The notes: generated from the letters alone by a model not told the origin. A DNA stretch of 64,000 bases from Climacium dendroides (GCA_950106755.1 OX467084.1:28337213-28401212), one strand, 5' to 3'. Shown: positions 12,001 through 24,772, numbered from the stretch's first letter. Made by a program: numbers and translations.

Positions 12001-13304
12001 TCATACCGCCAACACTGGCCAATACAGAACCACTTCAGAGGAAATGACTGAGCTCTCCTGTCAAGCAAAAGACTTAATCTGTCAAAAAAATCCAACCCTC
12101 AAGATTCACGTGACTAAATACTTTCTTATACTATTAAAGCAACTCACTACAGTGAGAAAAATGAGAATGAAGATTGAATCAAGAAGACTGACCCCTTCTG
12201 CAGAACAAGGCGGGCCAAAGAAGGTGTTAGCTCAGGTCGCAGGGCCACTTTTCTTCGACCTTTGTCCTCGAAATTGTAGAGCTGCATTGATGAAATGACA
12301 AATGTCAGAAATAGTATTAGAAAGTCATCACAATTTCTGTAGGTATCTACTGGGGCCGATAGTACTCGATATAAATCTAAGCCTAAGGATGACATACGCC
12401 TTAGAAATAGAACTGCATGCAACTATACTTTCTTTGATATACAAAGTCCTCACTATAGTTGAGGAGGTCAGTACCTGGTCAACAATTTCTTCACCAGCTT
12501 TCCGGGTGTAAAGCTCCTCGGACTCTACCATCGGGAAGTCAACTTCCTCAAATGCAAATAATCTGGATACCTACACCACCAAAGAGTGGACATTTTCTGT
12601 AAGCCCTGAAATTTGACAAAGAAAAACTAAATATGATGAAAAAATCGCCACAAATGACAGAGACAGGGTCCATACATGCCCAAAGCAGAAGTTATGGAAA
12701 GCAATGTTACTCAACCTCTCTGAATTGGTCGAATAGCCATGTACGCAAGCGCATTTCATCGGGTGGAAAGTCTCTGGTCCCCTTGCAAGGATCAGTGGTG
12801 ATGAGAGCACTGGACCCCATATTTCCTCTCATGCTACCTTTCCTTCCCTTGGCAACAACCGCCGGGCTTCCTGACATCGCTGGACTTTCTGACACGGCTC
12901 TAATCCCAGGAGGTTGTCGGACAGTAAGAAATTCTGCAGAAGAGCACAAATTATCAATGAATGAAGCGTCTGTTAAGTTGGCAGTACACCATGAAACCTC
13001 TCAGAGCTGTAAATGCGTAAGAAATCTCCGACGCGCACTGGAAAACGTAGGAAAAGTCGTTCGATTCACAGCTGAGCTAGAAATCTTGAAAGTTCTCGAA
13101 CGCCGTACGTAGTATCTTAGTGAGAATATTGCGCAACCATGAAAACAGACGATTTCGAATCATCTCACTGATAGAGAGGAGGAAGTCGTCTTCACCGCGA
13201 CTGGTGACCTCCTTCGAATAATAGTCATACAACAAATCCGATGCCAAGAGATCTGAAAGTTTCAACCACGACACTAAATGAAAGACGTTGCGCCCAAGCT
13301 TCAT
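9073..13304 (-). CDS. Histidine-tRNA ligase, organelle-type, 12 exons
   Basis: Charges tRNA-His with histidine. Exons (minus): 13304-13109, 12933-12716, 12570-12475, 12281-12193, 12057-11928, 11636-11544, 11172-11098, 10961-10844, 10590-10448, 10177-10049, 9652-9486, 9220-9073. Every intron is GT-AG, phases agree, and the frame closes at 533 aa. Class II features: KGTRDFPP at about 116-123, motif 2 with CWRYE...[11 protein letters not shown] at about 215-233, the histidine-binding loops [10 protein letters not shown] (373-382) and CGGGRYDRL (398-406), motif 3 [11 protein letters not shown] (419-429), and a C-terminal anticodon-binding region from about 430. It resembles the bacterial-like plant enzyme imported into chloroplasts and mitochondria (Arabidopsis HRS1 type). 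About 112 residues precede the catalytic core. Exon 1 is predicted only from phase, a GTACGG donor and the first ATG, so the exact N-terminus and targeting are the least certain part. Confidence 0.93.
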
Positions 13305-13764
13305 GACATCATCGCAAACCCTAAAGTACTAAGCCCTAAATCCTGCACTCATTAAAATGGAGAAATAAAACATTGCAATCACCAAGCCAGGGGGAGAGAA
13401 TTGGTTTCAACCTGCAGCCAAAGCTTTCCCGCAAATGAAGGGACCGCGAATCCGACGCAAATCGAAAGCTGAAGAGAATACAACAATTCGCAAACACCCC
13501 GGATTGCCACAGGCAAGCCGTCACCCACACTCGTCAAGCGATCCTTTTTTTTGGTTGACGTTGTCCGGGCAACTCTCCTTTCATCCATGTAGGAGCCGAT
13601 TTTTCATCCATTATCAAATACTTCATGAGTGGAGTATGCACACCTATAATCGTCACACTATCGGGAAAAAAAAATGCAACACTCTCACTCTTGCCCCCTC
13701 TCATTTTTTATTTTAAAAAATTTGAGATTGTAAATCTTCTCACAAAAAAATAAAACCAATCTCC

Positions 13765-13915
13765 AAGCAAATACGGATACGAATATAAAAGGCAAATATG
13801 AAGACAGATATGTATATGGGTACAACTATGGATATGGATACAAAAGATGGATACAAGTATAGAAAATAGATATGGATATAAGTGTAGATATGAGTATAAG
13901 TACAAGTACAAAAGA
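13765..13915. repeat. Degenerate hexamer minisatellite
   Basis: About 150 bp of variants on GATATG, GATACA and AGTATA hexamers, lying about 460 bp upstream of the proposed synthetase start codon. The tyrosine- and leucine-rich ORF read from its minus strand is an artefact of the repeat. Confidence 0.85.
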
Positions 13916-14141
13916 TGAAGTACTAAAATCCCATATCAATTGTAGAACCTCATATCAGTTTGAAATTACAAATTAGAGATGGGGGAAATATTTAGGGTTG
14001 GGTTGGGGAATAAAAAAATATTTAAATTGGGTTGCAGGGGATGGATTGGGGAATTTTTTAAAAATTAATTTAGATGGGTGGGGGTGTAAAACCTTTGCCT
14101 CACTATGCGTTCAAAATACAAGTACACAATCATTTTACAAT

Positions 14142-14221
14142 TAGAGTAAGGTGCGTACACCTAAAATTGTCACCATGGAAATAGAGTAAGGTGTGTACAC
14201 CTAAAATTGTCACCATGGAAA
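14142..14221. repeat. 40 bp perfect-period tandem duplication
   Basis: Two adjacent copies of a 40 bp unit (AGAGTAAGGTGYGTACACCT then AAAATTGTCACCATGGAAAT) differing at about one base. The low divergence suggests it is recent. Confidence 0.95.
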
Positions 14222-15795
14222 TATGAGCATATTGTACCTAGCTATAAAGGGTCAGCATTAATTAAGTAAAAAACCAAAAAATTAATTTTTTTGGATATTA
14301 CTTTTGGGAAGTTGGTAAATCAAATAAATTAATGTTACAAATGCCTAAATATCAAGTAAATGAATCAAATGGTGAAATTTAAATCACCTAATAAATGTAG
14401 ATAACTTAATAGTTTCATTTTTATTAATGTATCACATGCACCATCAAATATTAAGACATTTTTGTTGGATGATCTGAAGGACTATTTTCATTAATATATT
14501 GTGGGTTGGTAGGTAAAGAGGTCCTTTTTCATAAAGATTATGGGATATTTGAAGCAAGGTCCGAGTTGAAACCCCCCCCAAAGTAATCATGTTTATCAAG
14601 AACTTTAGAACTCGTTTAAGCATTCTAAATCAACTTTTTTCAAAATGTAATATGCTCAAAAAATGTGTGGAATTAAATTTACTCTCACCTTTAAAAATTC
14701 ATTTGTGATTTGGAGTCTCTACTTAGAAAGTTATGGAGTTTTGAAGTTTAATAAGGAAATGATAATTGCATTATTTTGATTTAACTATGAGGGGTTGAGC
14801 TCTTTCATGTTTTAATTTACATCTATGACATGGATTGTTGTACCTCCTACCTACCTACTTCTATAAAAGACTTTTTTTCCTTTCACAAATCAAACATCTA
14901 GTGGCTTATAAAGATATGTACAATAGGACAAATGGACAAATTGGCCACATACAAGGTGTAGGACTTTTGAAAAAAAATTAAAAATTAATTAATTTTTGAA
15001 AGTATATGCCAAACCACTTTTTCCAACTTTAATTAATTATTTTATATGTCTAGGTATGGTAGTTATTAATAAATATAAATAATTTTTATTGAATATTGTT
15101 GGCATCAGAAGTTTATATTGCACTTTAATAAGGTCAACAACTTAATTTTCACACACGGCTTCATTTGCACAAGATATGGTACCTGACCTATTTTCATGAA
15201 TGAGGGGAATATGATGTTGACCAGCAACTTGATTAATATGTGACAAATAATACATTAACACCTAATGAAGTTGCTAATATTATTTTTAGTTTTGCGCTTC
15301 TTGAAAATAGATTCACCTATACATTGAGAATAAGTCAGATTGTGATCTATATTTCTTTAATTTCTATTAATTCCAAACTTGATGAAAAATTAGTGAAAAA
15401 TAGTATAATGTTCATTATTTCTATTCCCAAACTAGAAAAAATTATCCCCCATTATCACTCAATTGGAAATATGCTAAAAAACTTAACATTGTCAAAAATA
15501 GGTTGTCTACATTATACATTATTTGGACACCGTATGAATAAGTTTTTACTTTTTAAAGTATCCTTTGTAGGTGTATCAAAAACCGCTAGATTCTCCTAGA
15601 GTCTCATGTTTGATTGTGTAAAATTAATATCTACTCCCTCCATCTCAAAATGATTGTCTACTTTGAATGTCATGATCTTCTAAGGTTGTCTTGAATAATT
15701 CAAAAAATACATCCTTGTGGCTAATTTTATTTACATTGCAATAGTATATGCAATGTTCTTCATTAATTTGGGTGATATAAAATTTGGAACCTTTC
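14222..15795. other. Intergenic, no gene seen; one Stowaway-like end
   Basis: AT-rich. A 119-codon plus-strand ORF (15240-15599) has biased I/L/S/N composition, no recognised motif and no context, so it is not called a gene. TACTCCCTCCATCTCAAAAT at 15632-15651 closely matches the terminal sequence of plant Stowaway (Tc1/mariner) MITEs. No matching opposite end was found nearby, so it would be a solo end. Confidence 0.5.
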
Positions 15796-16733
15796 TTAAC
15801 CCCTAAAGGAACTTGTATTAAAAAATTTTAAATTACCATTTCTCATACAAGTACAAAAATATAGAAAAAAAAATGTTTTTGGACACGTGTAACTATAGAA
15901 TTTTGTAGTATGTTGGTTTAAGAAGATGTGGAAAAAATTTCAGAAATTTCCACCTTGTAGATTCCAAAATATTAGCATTTGAAGTGACAAAAATCTTTTT
16001 TTTAGCCCTATAAAGAACTAGGTAATTGCACTTCACAACTCACAAGGTCACATTCATATGTAAAAATCTTCAAAATGGTGGTGCTTCTTTGGATTCATTT
16101 TTTCAAGGCAAGTTGCCTATAATGGCTATATGCTTGAAAAACTTTAGATCATTTGGAATTGTACAACATATAGGAAAAAAGTAGTAAGTAGAAAGAAGTA
16201 GAGAATGATTCAAAATACTAAATTGAAGAGAATTTAGTTAGGGACTTGAAAAATGCCAGTCCCAATGGTTGTAATGTTGTAATAAACAATTTACATCCCA
16301 TGACTTTATTTTTTCAAAAATTATTAAAAATTGAATTAAATAAAGAACTTCGAAGTTTATTTTAAAGTAGAGATTCCATAATTGCCCACAAACTAAAACT
16401 CCTCATAACTTTCATCTTGTTGATCAAAATGGAATGATTCAAAGCTTGCTATGTACATATAAATCTAGAAAACCAATTTCAAATTTTTATTTTTAAAAAA
16501 AGTGATTTTTTTAATCTACTTGAGCTACCCAAGTTGAGAAAGAAACTATATATCATACAATAACTTGAAAACCATATAGTCAAAAGTTATGAAAATTATT
16601 GGGCCCCAAAGCTACTCCTTGACCACATGTTGTATGAAAATTTCAAAAACAAAAATTAAAAATTCTATTTGTAGTGAGTTGCCTAAATTTCTATGTTGCC
16701 AAAAAACATAATTTGGTCCTTTAGGGATCAATT
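15796..16733. mobile_element. CCTAAAGGA-TIR element, complete copy
   Basis: About 938 bp between TTAACCCCTAAAGGAAC and the complement of AATTGATCCCTAAAGGACC. It is almost the same length as, and collinear with, the copy at 3408-4334. It is non-coding and presumably mobilised in trans. Its right end is the reference for the truncated copies at 110-352 and 6005-6165. Confidence 0.65.
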
Positions 16734-18552
16734 ATGTTTTTCACAATGTAGTCACTAAAGTTGATTTAAAAAAAGATCAACAAAATAATGGACAATCATA
16801 TCAAAATAGAAGAAGAAGATTTTTGTGGACCAAATGTAGGTGTTGCATTTTAGGCATTGTTGACTATGAGTGAACATATCAATTGAGTAAAAGTTTTTTA
16901 GGTAAGGCACCACAAAGGTACACTATATAAGAAACCCACCTTTTGTGGTGTTTTGAAGAAATGGGTCATGTTTTTATTGACATCAATGTGTTGTGAATTA
17001 TGAACTTGTAGGAGGCAAATATTTGGTCAATGTTGAGAAAGTTGTGGAAATGTCAAAGCAAAAATAAGGAGATGATACAAAGGACGTACATGTGTTTTTA
17101 GACATCAAATAAAACATGGTCACATTTATTAAAACATTGCAAAAAATATGTAACTACCACGTTGGTTGAAGGTTCTAGATTCATAATTGGTAAATTTTTG
17201 TAGATTCAAGTAAAATGCAACCAAGATATGAAAAACATAGGAGAAAGGCAACCATGTGGTATGCTTTGTAAAAAAAAGAAATAAATGAATACTCAATATA
17301 AATGAAAAGAAAAGCCCTTTATACAAATGGGTTGGTAGGAAGTAAGACAACTTATATGGGATATGTAAAGTAAGAATTCTATTCAAAGTAAAATGTCTGA
17401 AAAAACATCCACATGCATTGCGGTCAAGTTTTTATATATTTTTGAATTATCCCATATCCATTGTTTGACCTTGGACGAAAAATGAATTCTAGTATAAATA
17501 TGACCTCTCCACCCCTCATTCTAAGTAAATGTCAATTAAGAAATTGCTTGACTTCGACATCAAAAATTCTTTTGATGGTAGATGGTTAATTTTTTTTCAA
17601 TTGACAATTTTTCTTGTTCATTTTTTTGAATTTTTCTAAAATATTTTTTTATATAATCAAATAATAGTTTGTTTTAATTAATTATTTCATAAAATTAGTG
17701 CTACTTCTGAGACACATCACTTGCCACATCTTCATAGTGATTTTTTAAATTAAAAAAGGGACATTGCTTAAAAAAATGACATATTGCCATTTGGCATCCA
17801 CATAATGGGGCTTTGGAGAGTACATGAGGTATGAACAGCCATTTTCATCAAGGCGCATTACAACAAATTTTTAGCCGTTTTTGGAAATGCCACCTACAAC
17901 AAATTTTAGGTGACATTAGACTTTATGCAACTTCAACTTCAAATAAGCATGGAACCAAAAATGAATAGGCCCTTGTTTCTTGTGGTATTGATTCATCTAT
18001 AGGAAAAAGGAATTGTGTTCTTTGTACTTACGCAAAGGTAATGTACTTTGAGCACATATAGAACTGAGGTGGACAATTTACTACTTTTAGAAACTCTCTT
18101 TGTGGACATGTATTACTTTAGTAGGAGTCTTTGCAAGCCAATTTCAAGCTCCATTTTTGCATTTTTGGGTGACTAAACCCCTCCAAAAGACCAAAATAAC
18201 CAAAGTTGCCATCCAATTGGGGGCTATTTAAAAATAGTAAAATAATTAGTTAAAATGAAAAAATTACTTAATGTCTACAACTACCACATGTATCTTCATT
18301 TCAAATTTTATGTAAAATTGATACACAATTCAAAATTTATTAGCAAATAACCACATATCCAAGGCAAGGGGACAAGAAGTAGGACAAGTGTATCTTGCAA
18401 TCACCCACAACCAAAAAATATACTTCCCTTGTAAGCATGTGATGTCCAAAACAAAATAATAGCTCACCACACTTATGTTTTTTTTAATAGACAGAGTGTG
18501 TAGAAAGAAACCCATCAATAACACCACAAATTTATTCATATAGACCAAAATC
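16734..18552. other. Intergenic with repeat relics
   Basis: No credible gene. About 17303-17375 resembles one arm of the palindromic element at 29001-29199 (CCCTTTATACAAATGGGTTGGTAGGAAG against CTTTTTATACAAACGGGGTGGTAGAAGG). About 17850-18250, read on the minus strand, resembles the interior of the 47416-48126 element (CCAATTGgATGgCAAC...GCAAxTTTGG, then GTTTGAAGCT/GCTTGAAATTGG-like blocks). Small ORFs are low-complexity. Confidence 0.5.
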
Positions 18553-19911
18553 CTAGCCAATGAAGGGAATTAGCTGAGAAAGGTTTAGAAACTCAGCACG
18601 GGAATTGAAGTGCTGAGTCTTCCAATACCATACTACGCCAACAACAGCCCATACGTACGCAGCTGCATTCACATACTTCGCGACAACTAAAATCCAATTT
18701 TCCGAGCCGCCACCATTACTTCTCCTGATTACATTTCCTAAAAAATCTAACCAAACTCCAAATATAAAGCATATGAGAGGTAATACTACAATCACTTTTG
18801 TAGCTGTTATTGTACTAATAACAAAATAAATGGATAAAGTGCTCAAGCACACGACTATAACCAAAACAATGATTGTTTTGGCTATTTGAGGATTATATGC
18901 TTCAAACTTTCCCTTGTCGTTCTTGTCAAGCACACCTTCAAATTCACATTCCCAATCTGTGTTCACATAGACAACCAGTGGCCTGTGGCAACGGTTGCAA
19001 GTGCTGTATAAGCATACTTTAATCAACAGCATGATGTTGAAAACCACTCCAATAACTTCCAGGGGAGATATCCTCAAATTCTTTGCCTTCCGGAAACCAA
19101 CTGCATATATATACCCAAGGGCTTGCACAGCAATAGCAATGACTGCAAATCCCGAATTGCCACGCAAATACTTCAATTCATCATACTTTGGCAAACACTT
19201 TAGATCGTTTCCTTGTAAGAAAATCTCTTTCCATACAAATAACCTTATTCCATCATCACTGAATCGCCTTCTTCTGTACTGGCCGTTCCGAATTGCTCTG
19301 GCTCCATCCTCTCCAACAACCATTGCCTCGGATTCATCGATCTCACTACCATTGCTTGTCGAGTTCCATAACCAATCTTCCCGAAGTAAAGGCGAATCCT
19401 TCGATACATACACCACAATATCACAAGAGGCCAGGATTCTTACAGGAGACTTCGACCATGGCAGCAGTGAAGAACATAGAAATTTGAGCCAGGAGGAACT
19501 GTGAATCTGCGAATTCGGGTGCTCTATTTTGTGACAGGTCCACAACAATGAAACACACCGCAATGAGCTGCCAACAATTAGTCCGAGATCGAGAAGTGGA
19601 ATACATACACCAGCAAGCATCGTGTCCACTGTCGCTCGTATACCGGCCTCATGGCGGTTTTGATATTTCTCTGAACCCCACAGGGAGATGGTCAAGGCAA
19701 GAAGAGTGACCAGGAATCCCCAAATGACATCCGACAATGCACGATAACATCCTTCCTCCTCCCCCCGCGCCACTGCAGCATTGGGCTCCATTGCAGCAGA
19801 GTCAGCAGCCAACACTCCACAACATCCTCCAAAGGCTAGAATGAGCAAACACAACCACCCCATTGATCGATGCCACAGCGTTTCTTGGAAACAACCTCCT
19901 TCCTCTTTCAC
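18553..19911 (-). CDS. Unassigned multi-pass membrane protein, 452 aa
   Basis: A single uninterrupted reading frame. I do not recognise the family. The N-terminus has a signal-peptide-like stretch (MGWLCLLILAFGG, about 17-29, then GVLAADSAA), so translation could start at Met1 or Met17. About seven further hydrophobic segments are visible near 62-80, 97-120, 255-275, 285-305, 345-370, 373-395 and 410-432. The soluble loop of about 130-250 is charged, with an RRRRF motif near 216, and is probably on one side of the membrane. A cysteine pair CNRC lies between the fifth and sixth segments. Composition and mixed codon usage are far from the AT-rich flanks, which supports a real gene. No introns are needed, and none of the neighbours suggests a pathway. 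ORFs on the opposite strand here are shadows. Confidence 0.75.
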   Translation of the reverse strand: MKEEGGCFQETLWHRSMGWLCLLILAFGGCCGVLAADSAAMEPNAAVARGEEEGCYRALSDVIWGFLVTLLALTISLWGSEKYQNRHEAGIRATVDTMLAGVCIPLLDLGLIVGSSLRCVSLLWTCHKIEHPNSQIHSSSWLKFLCSSLLPWSKSPVRILASCDIVVYVSKDSPLLREDWLWNSTSNGSEIDESEAMVVGEDGARAIRNGQYRRRRFSDDGIRLFVWKEIFLQGNDLKCLPKYDELKYLRGNSGFAVIAIAVQALGYIYAVGFRKAKNLRISPLEVIGVVFNIMLLIKVCLYSTCNRCHRPLVVYVNTDWECEFEGVLDKNDKGKFEAYNPQIAKTIIVLVIVVCLSTLSIYFVISTITATKVIVVLPLICFIFGVWLDFLGNVIRRSNGGGSENWILVVAKYVNAAAYVWAVVGVVWYWKTQHFNSRAEFLNLSQLIPFIG

Positions 19912-20786
19912 AACCCCAATTGCAAAGAAAGGCCGTGCACCACAATTACTCCACTCTCGCCTTGGACAGACGTTGTGACTTGTAAGAAAAGATAATACCG
20001 ATCAACAAACGCTCGAAGGACTGATACGAGCAGCTGAGCAGCGTTTAACAACACTCTACGGCAGCAACAGGGTGTCCTTCAAGTCATCTTTGCATATATA
20101 TGTCGAGGAAAACTTTTTAAAAGGTGTCACACGAATAAACTTTGCAATGCTCCAGAAGTCCAATACCGCAGGTAGCTCAAGTACTATCCTTCCGCTAAGT
20201 TTCTTCTCTTCAAGCTAGGGCTACAGCTCGTAATACAGATGCTCTGTTCATAGATTTAGCTCGCGGTCAAATATGCTATTAAGACCAATTCGGCTTGTAC
20301 AGGATTTGAGCAAAATACCCGTATGGAATGGTGATCGGCTGCAAAAGCAATGCACGTGGTCATCTTCATCAGATCCAGAAATTAGGTCATAAAATCCAAG
20401 AATTTAATACAGTCTATAGAAGCAAAGCAATCTCCAGCATGCATGAACCCAGCATCAGCGTACTCAACCTTGATTTTCACACAATGATTCCGACCAACCA
20501 GTAGGCTAAAATTCCAGAGAATGCATGTGAGAGTGATGTGAGGAGCCTCACATGAATCGCAGCACGTACAACTGAGACACATTAAGAAATAACAATGATC
20601 CGATCCTCAAACTCAAGAAGTCAATATACTGTATACCGACAGTCATGCACCAGCCCTTAAAGACATTTCCAGACATAGATCGATCTGCAAGAACAGACGT
20701 GCTATTTCAATGAACACCAGCTCACTGCAAAACTAATCCAACCTGTGATCTCAACGTAATCTACAATTAATGCGGCATACCCTCGA
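19912..20786. other. Upstream region of the membrane-protein gene
   Basis: Base composition is more balanced than in the repeat-rich flanks, as expected for a promoter and 5' leader read on the minus strand. I see no clear ORF, TATA box or RNA gene that I could place with confidence. Confidence 0.4.
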
Positions 20787-20948
20787 CCACAGGGAGAACG
20801 GGAGGGCCTTACCGGGGGGGGTGTTTTTTTGGGGTATGTAACTATACCCCCCCCCAAATTTTCTTAAATAAGAAAATTTGGGGGGGGTATAGTTACATAC
20901 CCCCAAAAAACACTCCCCCCCGGTAAGGCCCTCCCGGTCTTCCTGTGG
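20787..20948. repeat. 162 bp near-perfect palindrome (foldback element)
   Basis: The two halves are reverse complements about a centre at 20867/20868. Outer ends are CCACAGGGAGAACGGGAGGG and the complement of CCACAGGAAGACCGGGAGGG. The arms contain GGCCTTACC followed by long G and C homopolymers, then TATAGTTACATACCCC-type sequence, with CTTAAATAAG at the centre. The near identity of the arms suggests a young MITE or foldback transposon. It is non-coding and would form a very stable hairpin. Confidence 0.9.
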
Positions 20949-23900
20949 ACTACCTTAAAGTTCCCTAATAGTCGAGAAAATATATATACACGATTCTACA
21001 CATTCAATTTACACTTCCAACAGTCGTTCGAGCTCACAGGAGGGCTCACAATAAGGATTGGACACCCGAGCCTAGCAAGTGGATCCAAGCGAGTACCTGA
21101 ATTGATTGTGGCAATTGTCGGTAATTGTCGGTAATTGTCGGTAGTCACAGGTTACGTACTAGATGTGTGCACCATCGATATGCAAACTTCGAGCTTCTTC
21201 CCTTGATTGCAAGAGTGCAACCCAAGAGCCAGAAAATCCTGCTAAACCCTTGAAGGACCGTTGCAAGCATTCAGCAAGCTCTTCGCGTCTCCGATCGGAG
21301 AGAAACTATCTACTGTACATCCTTCAGTAGCACAAACTTCAAGGATCAGCGAGATTTCAGATGTGAGCACTGCACGAACGTCTTGCGCCGGACCAGTTGA
21401 AAGAAAATCAACAAACTGTCCCTAAGAATTCCAGCATCCAGAAAGACACTGTGAAGAAGAGTAACGAGAACGTGTTGCAATCTAACGCCATGAAAAACAT
21501 GTGTAAGGTGAAGGCACCCAAAAGCGTCCCTGTTCCCATTCTTGTACCCTAGACTGCCACAAATGTGTCCCTAAACTTTTCTCAATGTGTCCTCCAAATG
21601 CTTGACTCTAATTCGCTTTGAAGGACACATACTTAACTCTGATTCACTTATTGCTGATTTTTGCAGATTTTGATGTAGGGTTCACCTATGTGACTTTTTG
21701 AGTGATTTAGGCAACTGGCACTTTGAAAAATCATAGAGATTATATTTCACATCCAAAAAATCAAATTTTCTTTTTTGAATATTCATGATTTTCACTTGCT
21801 AATACTACAAAATGTCATTTTAGAAAAAGGTGCCTCTAACTATGCTAAATTGCTTATAAGGTGGAGCCACCCATCATTGATAACTTAAGCTATAGTAAAC
21901 ATGATTAGTAACAATATTTGGCAAAACAAATATTTTTTAAAGTGCAAAGATAGAAATGGCATAGATAGTAGAAATTTTGGTGAATTTACAATTTGAACTC
22001 AAATTACTATAAATTATGAAAGCCAAAAGTTGACTTAATCCATGTCCAATGTCTAGAGTCTTACAATATTGATCATTGCAAGTAACTTTGGCACACAAAA
22101 GGAAGGGCAAGTGACATGGTATCTGGGCTAGAATGGTTCTAGAACCTAGGTTCATTGAATTCAAAATTAACACAAATGAATCCTACTTCTCCTAAATTTA
22201 AGAGACCGTATTGATTGCCTATTGGACATACGAGGCTATTTTCTGCTACATTTTTTTTCATGTCTGATATCCTGAACTCATATTCCAACATATTGTCAAA
22301 CTGTGAAAATTATGTGTTTCAAAAAAAATATGAAAATTGTGGAAGACACAGATTTTAAACTAAAAACACTGAAACATGAGATCTCAGCTCTGAAAAACAA
22401 TAGGAAATACATGCTTTTGAATGTTAGGCATTGATTGTGCTATCAATGGGGATTTCCCCTTAAATGTTACAAGGATATACTTGATCAAATTAACTGAAAA
22501 ATCCTACAGTGCTTCGGAATTAAAATCAATCAACTCCACGTGTTGCTACACCAATTTACTATGGTCATACTAATATACTATTGTATCAAAAGAATACTCC
22601 ATTAGTGACACTAATAGGGCAATAGATGACACTAATAGATGACACTAATAGGGCAAGTCAGTCCAGTGATGTCCGGACAGAGAATAAAGTCTCTTAGATA
22701 TGCTGTACGGCGAAATTGGACAGCGACGGATAGTACGGTGCCGGAGAGCGGACAGTCAAACTGCTGCAGTTTGACTCTGCAATGGAATTTCCGATTTTCA
22801 AAACAGAAAAAATTAAAACGATGTTTAAAAGTCCCCACATATCCAACCAGCATGTCAAAGCACAATCATCCTCTCAAACAAGCTCAAACAAGCAAATGGC
22901 ATGAACATCAATCCAACTGAATATGATTCAATCCATCCATGGATGGACCTCCCATAATCACTAAACCTTCAATACACTGCAATCAGGAAGCATTTTCTCC
23001 TTTCTATTGAACATAATGAATGATGCATCTCGCCTCTACCAGTAATCCAACGACGTACACTTCTTAAATTAATCAGACAGAAGTCAATCCTGCCAATGAT
23101 AAAAGCCGAAAGGGATCGAACACTGTGCCCACGCCACGGCAGTATATTTGTTACTAAAGCATACAGAATCCACCAGTGCCACTCGCACAAAACTCTTGAA
23201 AAGCTCGGGTAAACGAGTAGGCAGACTAAGTGCGCCCGGCATATTTGGACTCGTGGCTAAATGGTCGGTGGCTTTCCTGCAATGTAACATACTCAGTTTG
23301 TTTTAGTTGAAAATCGTCAGTTACTAGGCACTACAACTCAATTGTGACTCATTCCATGGACCCTCAGAGCTCTCAAGAAGACCTGAGAGGGACCCATTCT
23401 CATATAACTGAATCCAACCGGCATTAACCAGTGATACCTGCCAGTGATACCTGCCCACTTCAAATCATCATTACTAACTCAAAATTTGGACAATTAGAAT
23501 ACAGTACAGTACCTGTACGGTAGATGATATTGATTTTATTCTTCAATCTGCCCAATTTGTCAAAAGCAATAAGAGAAAAGGAAAATGACAAAACAAAAAT
23601 AAATGAACCATTTCAAATCCTTCCTGGCTGCCCGCATTTACTAAGAGCCATTTATACATAGGAGTACCCTTAGCCCTTTGCATACGAGCCAGTTATACAT
23701 ATATCGATTAGAGTTTGTACGATCTACAGAAATCCATTAGAGCTTATGACTGATAATCAGTCATATTTCTCCATTCCAATCAGGGATCTCTCACTCTCTA
23801 CAATTCACTAAACATTCGATTCACTAAAAGAGAAGAAAGATGTACCTTGGCATCGTCGGAGATGTAACGTCCGCTATTCTTGTTCTATCCATGATATGCC

Positions 23901-24772
23901 GACGTAAAATGAAAATAAACCAGCTCCAACACAACAACCCCACTCCCCAATCTTACGCCACGGATGGCTCTGTTCCACATCAGTTCCCGTATGAAAAAGG
24001 ACAAACTCTAATCGGCAAAGGACTGAAGCATCAAAACTGTCTACAATACAACTGAGCGCCACCACGTACTTTCACCGTCATCGTGTACACTCTCCGACTA
24101 CTCCACCTTCATCGAATCCAGCTGTACATGAGAGGTGTATCGAGACATGCTTGCCCTCATATAAAACTCCAAAGATAGAGTTCAACGGAACAACCGCAAA
24201 TAGTACATAGAGATGATACCGCCCAAAACTTCCTTTACAATCTAATAGAAACTCGGAAGGATAAAAAATGTTCTATTCCCGAAAGGACGAGAAAAAACCC
24301 AGGAAAAACGAAAACCGAAAAAAGGAACTACCTCACAAGATGACCTCTCGGTCATGAATCTATGTTCAAAACTGAAGCTTGGGCAAAGCTTGACTTCCAG
24401 AAGCCTGTCCACCCACCTCGGCCACAGACACCATATCCGTTACCTCTTGCGACCACTCATTACCTACTCTACTGATCCGCAGCCACTTCCTCTCCATGTC
24501 GGACGTCTACTCCACACCACACCCGCAGTATCATTGGTGATGATTTTCTACCACCCAAACCAGCCAACCCGCTCAATTGTCTCACACTCCCTCAAAAGAG
24601 CGTCATTCTATCGGAACCAAATCAGGGTCAGGATTCACAAATCCGAACAGCTTCTCAGCCGCTCACATCACCACTCAGCAACACAAGCCACACTCTATAA
24701 CCTATTCCTCTCACAAACGCCCTGCGCCCTTTCACTCTCTCTTATTTGCTGCATCCAATGCGTCCCAAGTAG
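20949..24772. other. Intergenic and 3' region of the trihelix gene
   Basis: The last few hundred bases (about 24000-24772) probably include the minus-strand 3' untranslated region of the trihelix gene. An 11 bp unit (GTCGGTAATTG) is repeated about three times near 21115-21145, and CCAGTGATACCTG is repeated at about 23429 and 23443. Short ORFs on both strands (22.6-23.3 kb and 24.35-24.98 kb) have no recognisable motif and overlap one another, so I call no gene. Confidence 0.4.

Noticed and set aside
20787..20948. MicroRNA precursor
   Set aside because: The arms are almost perfectly complementary over about 80 bp with long G/C homopolymers, more like a foldback transposon than a miRNA hairpin.
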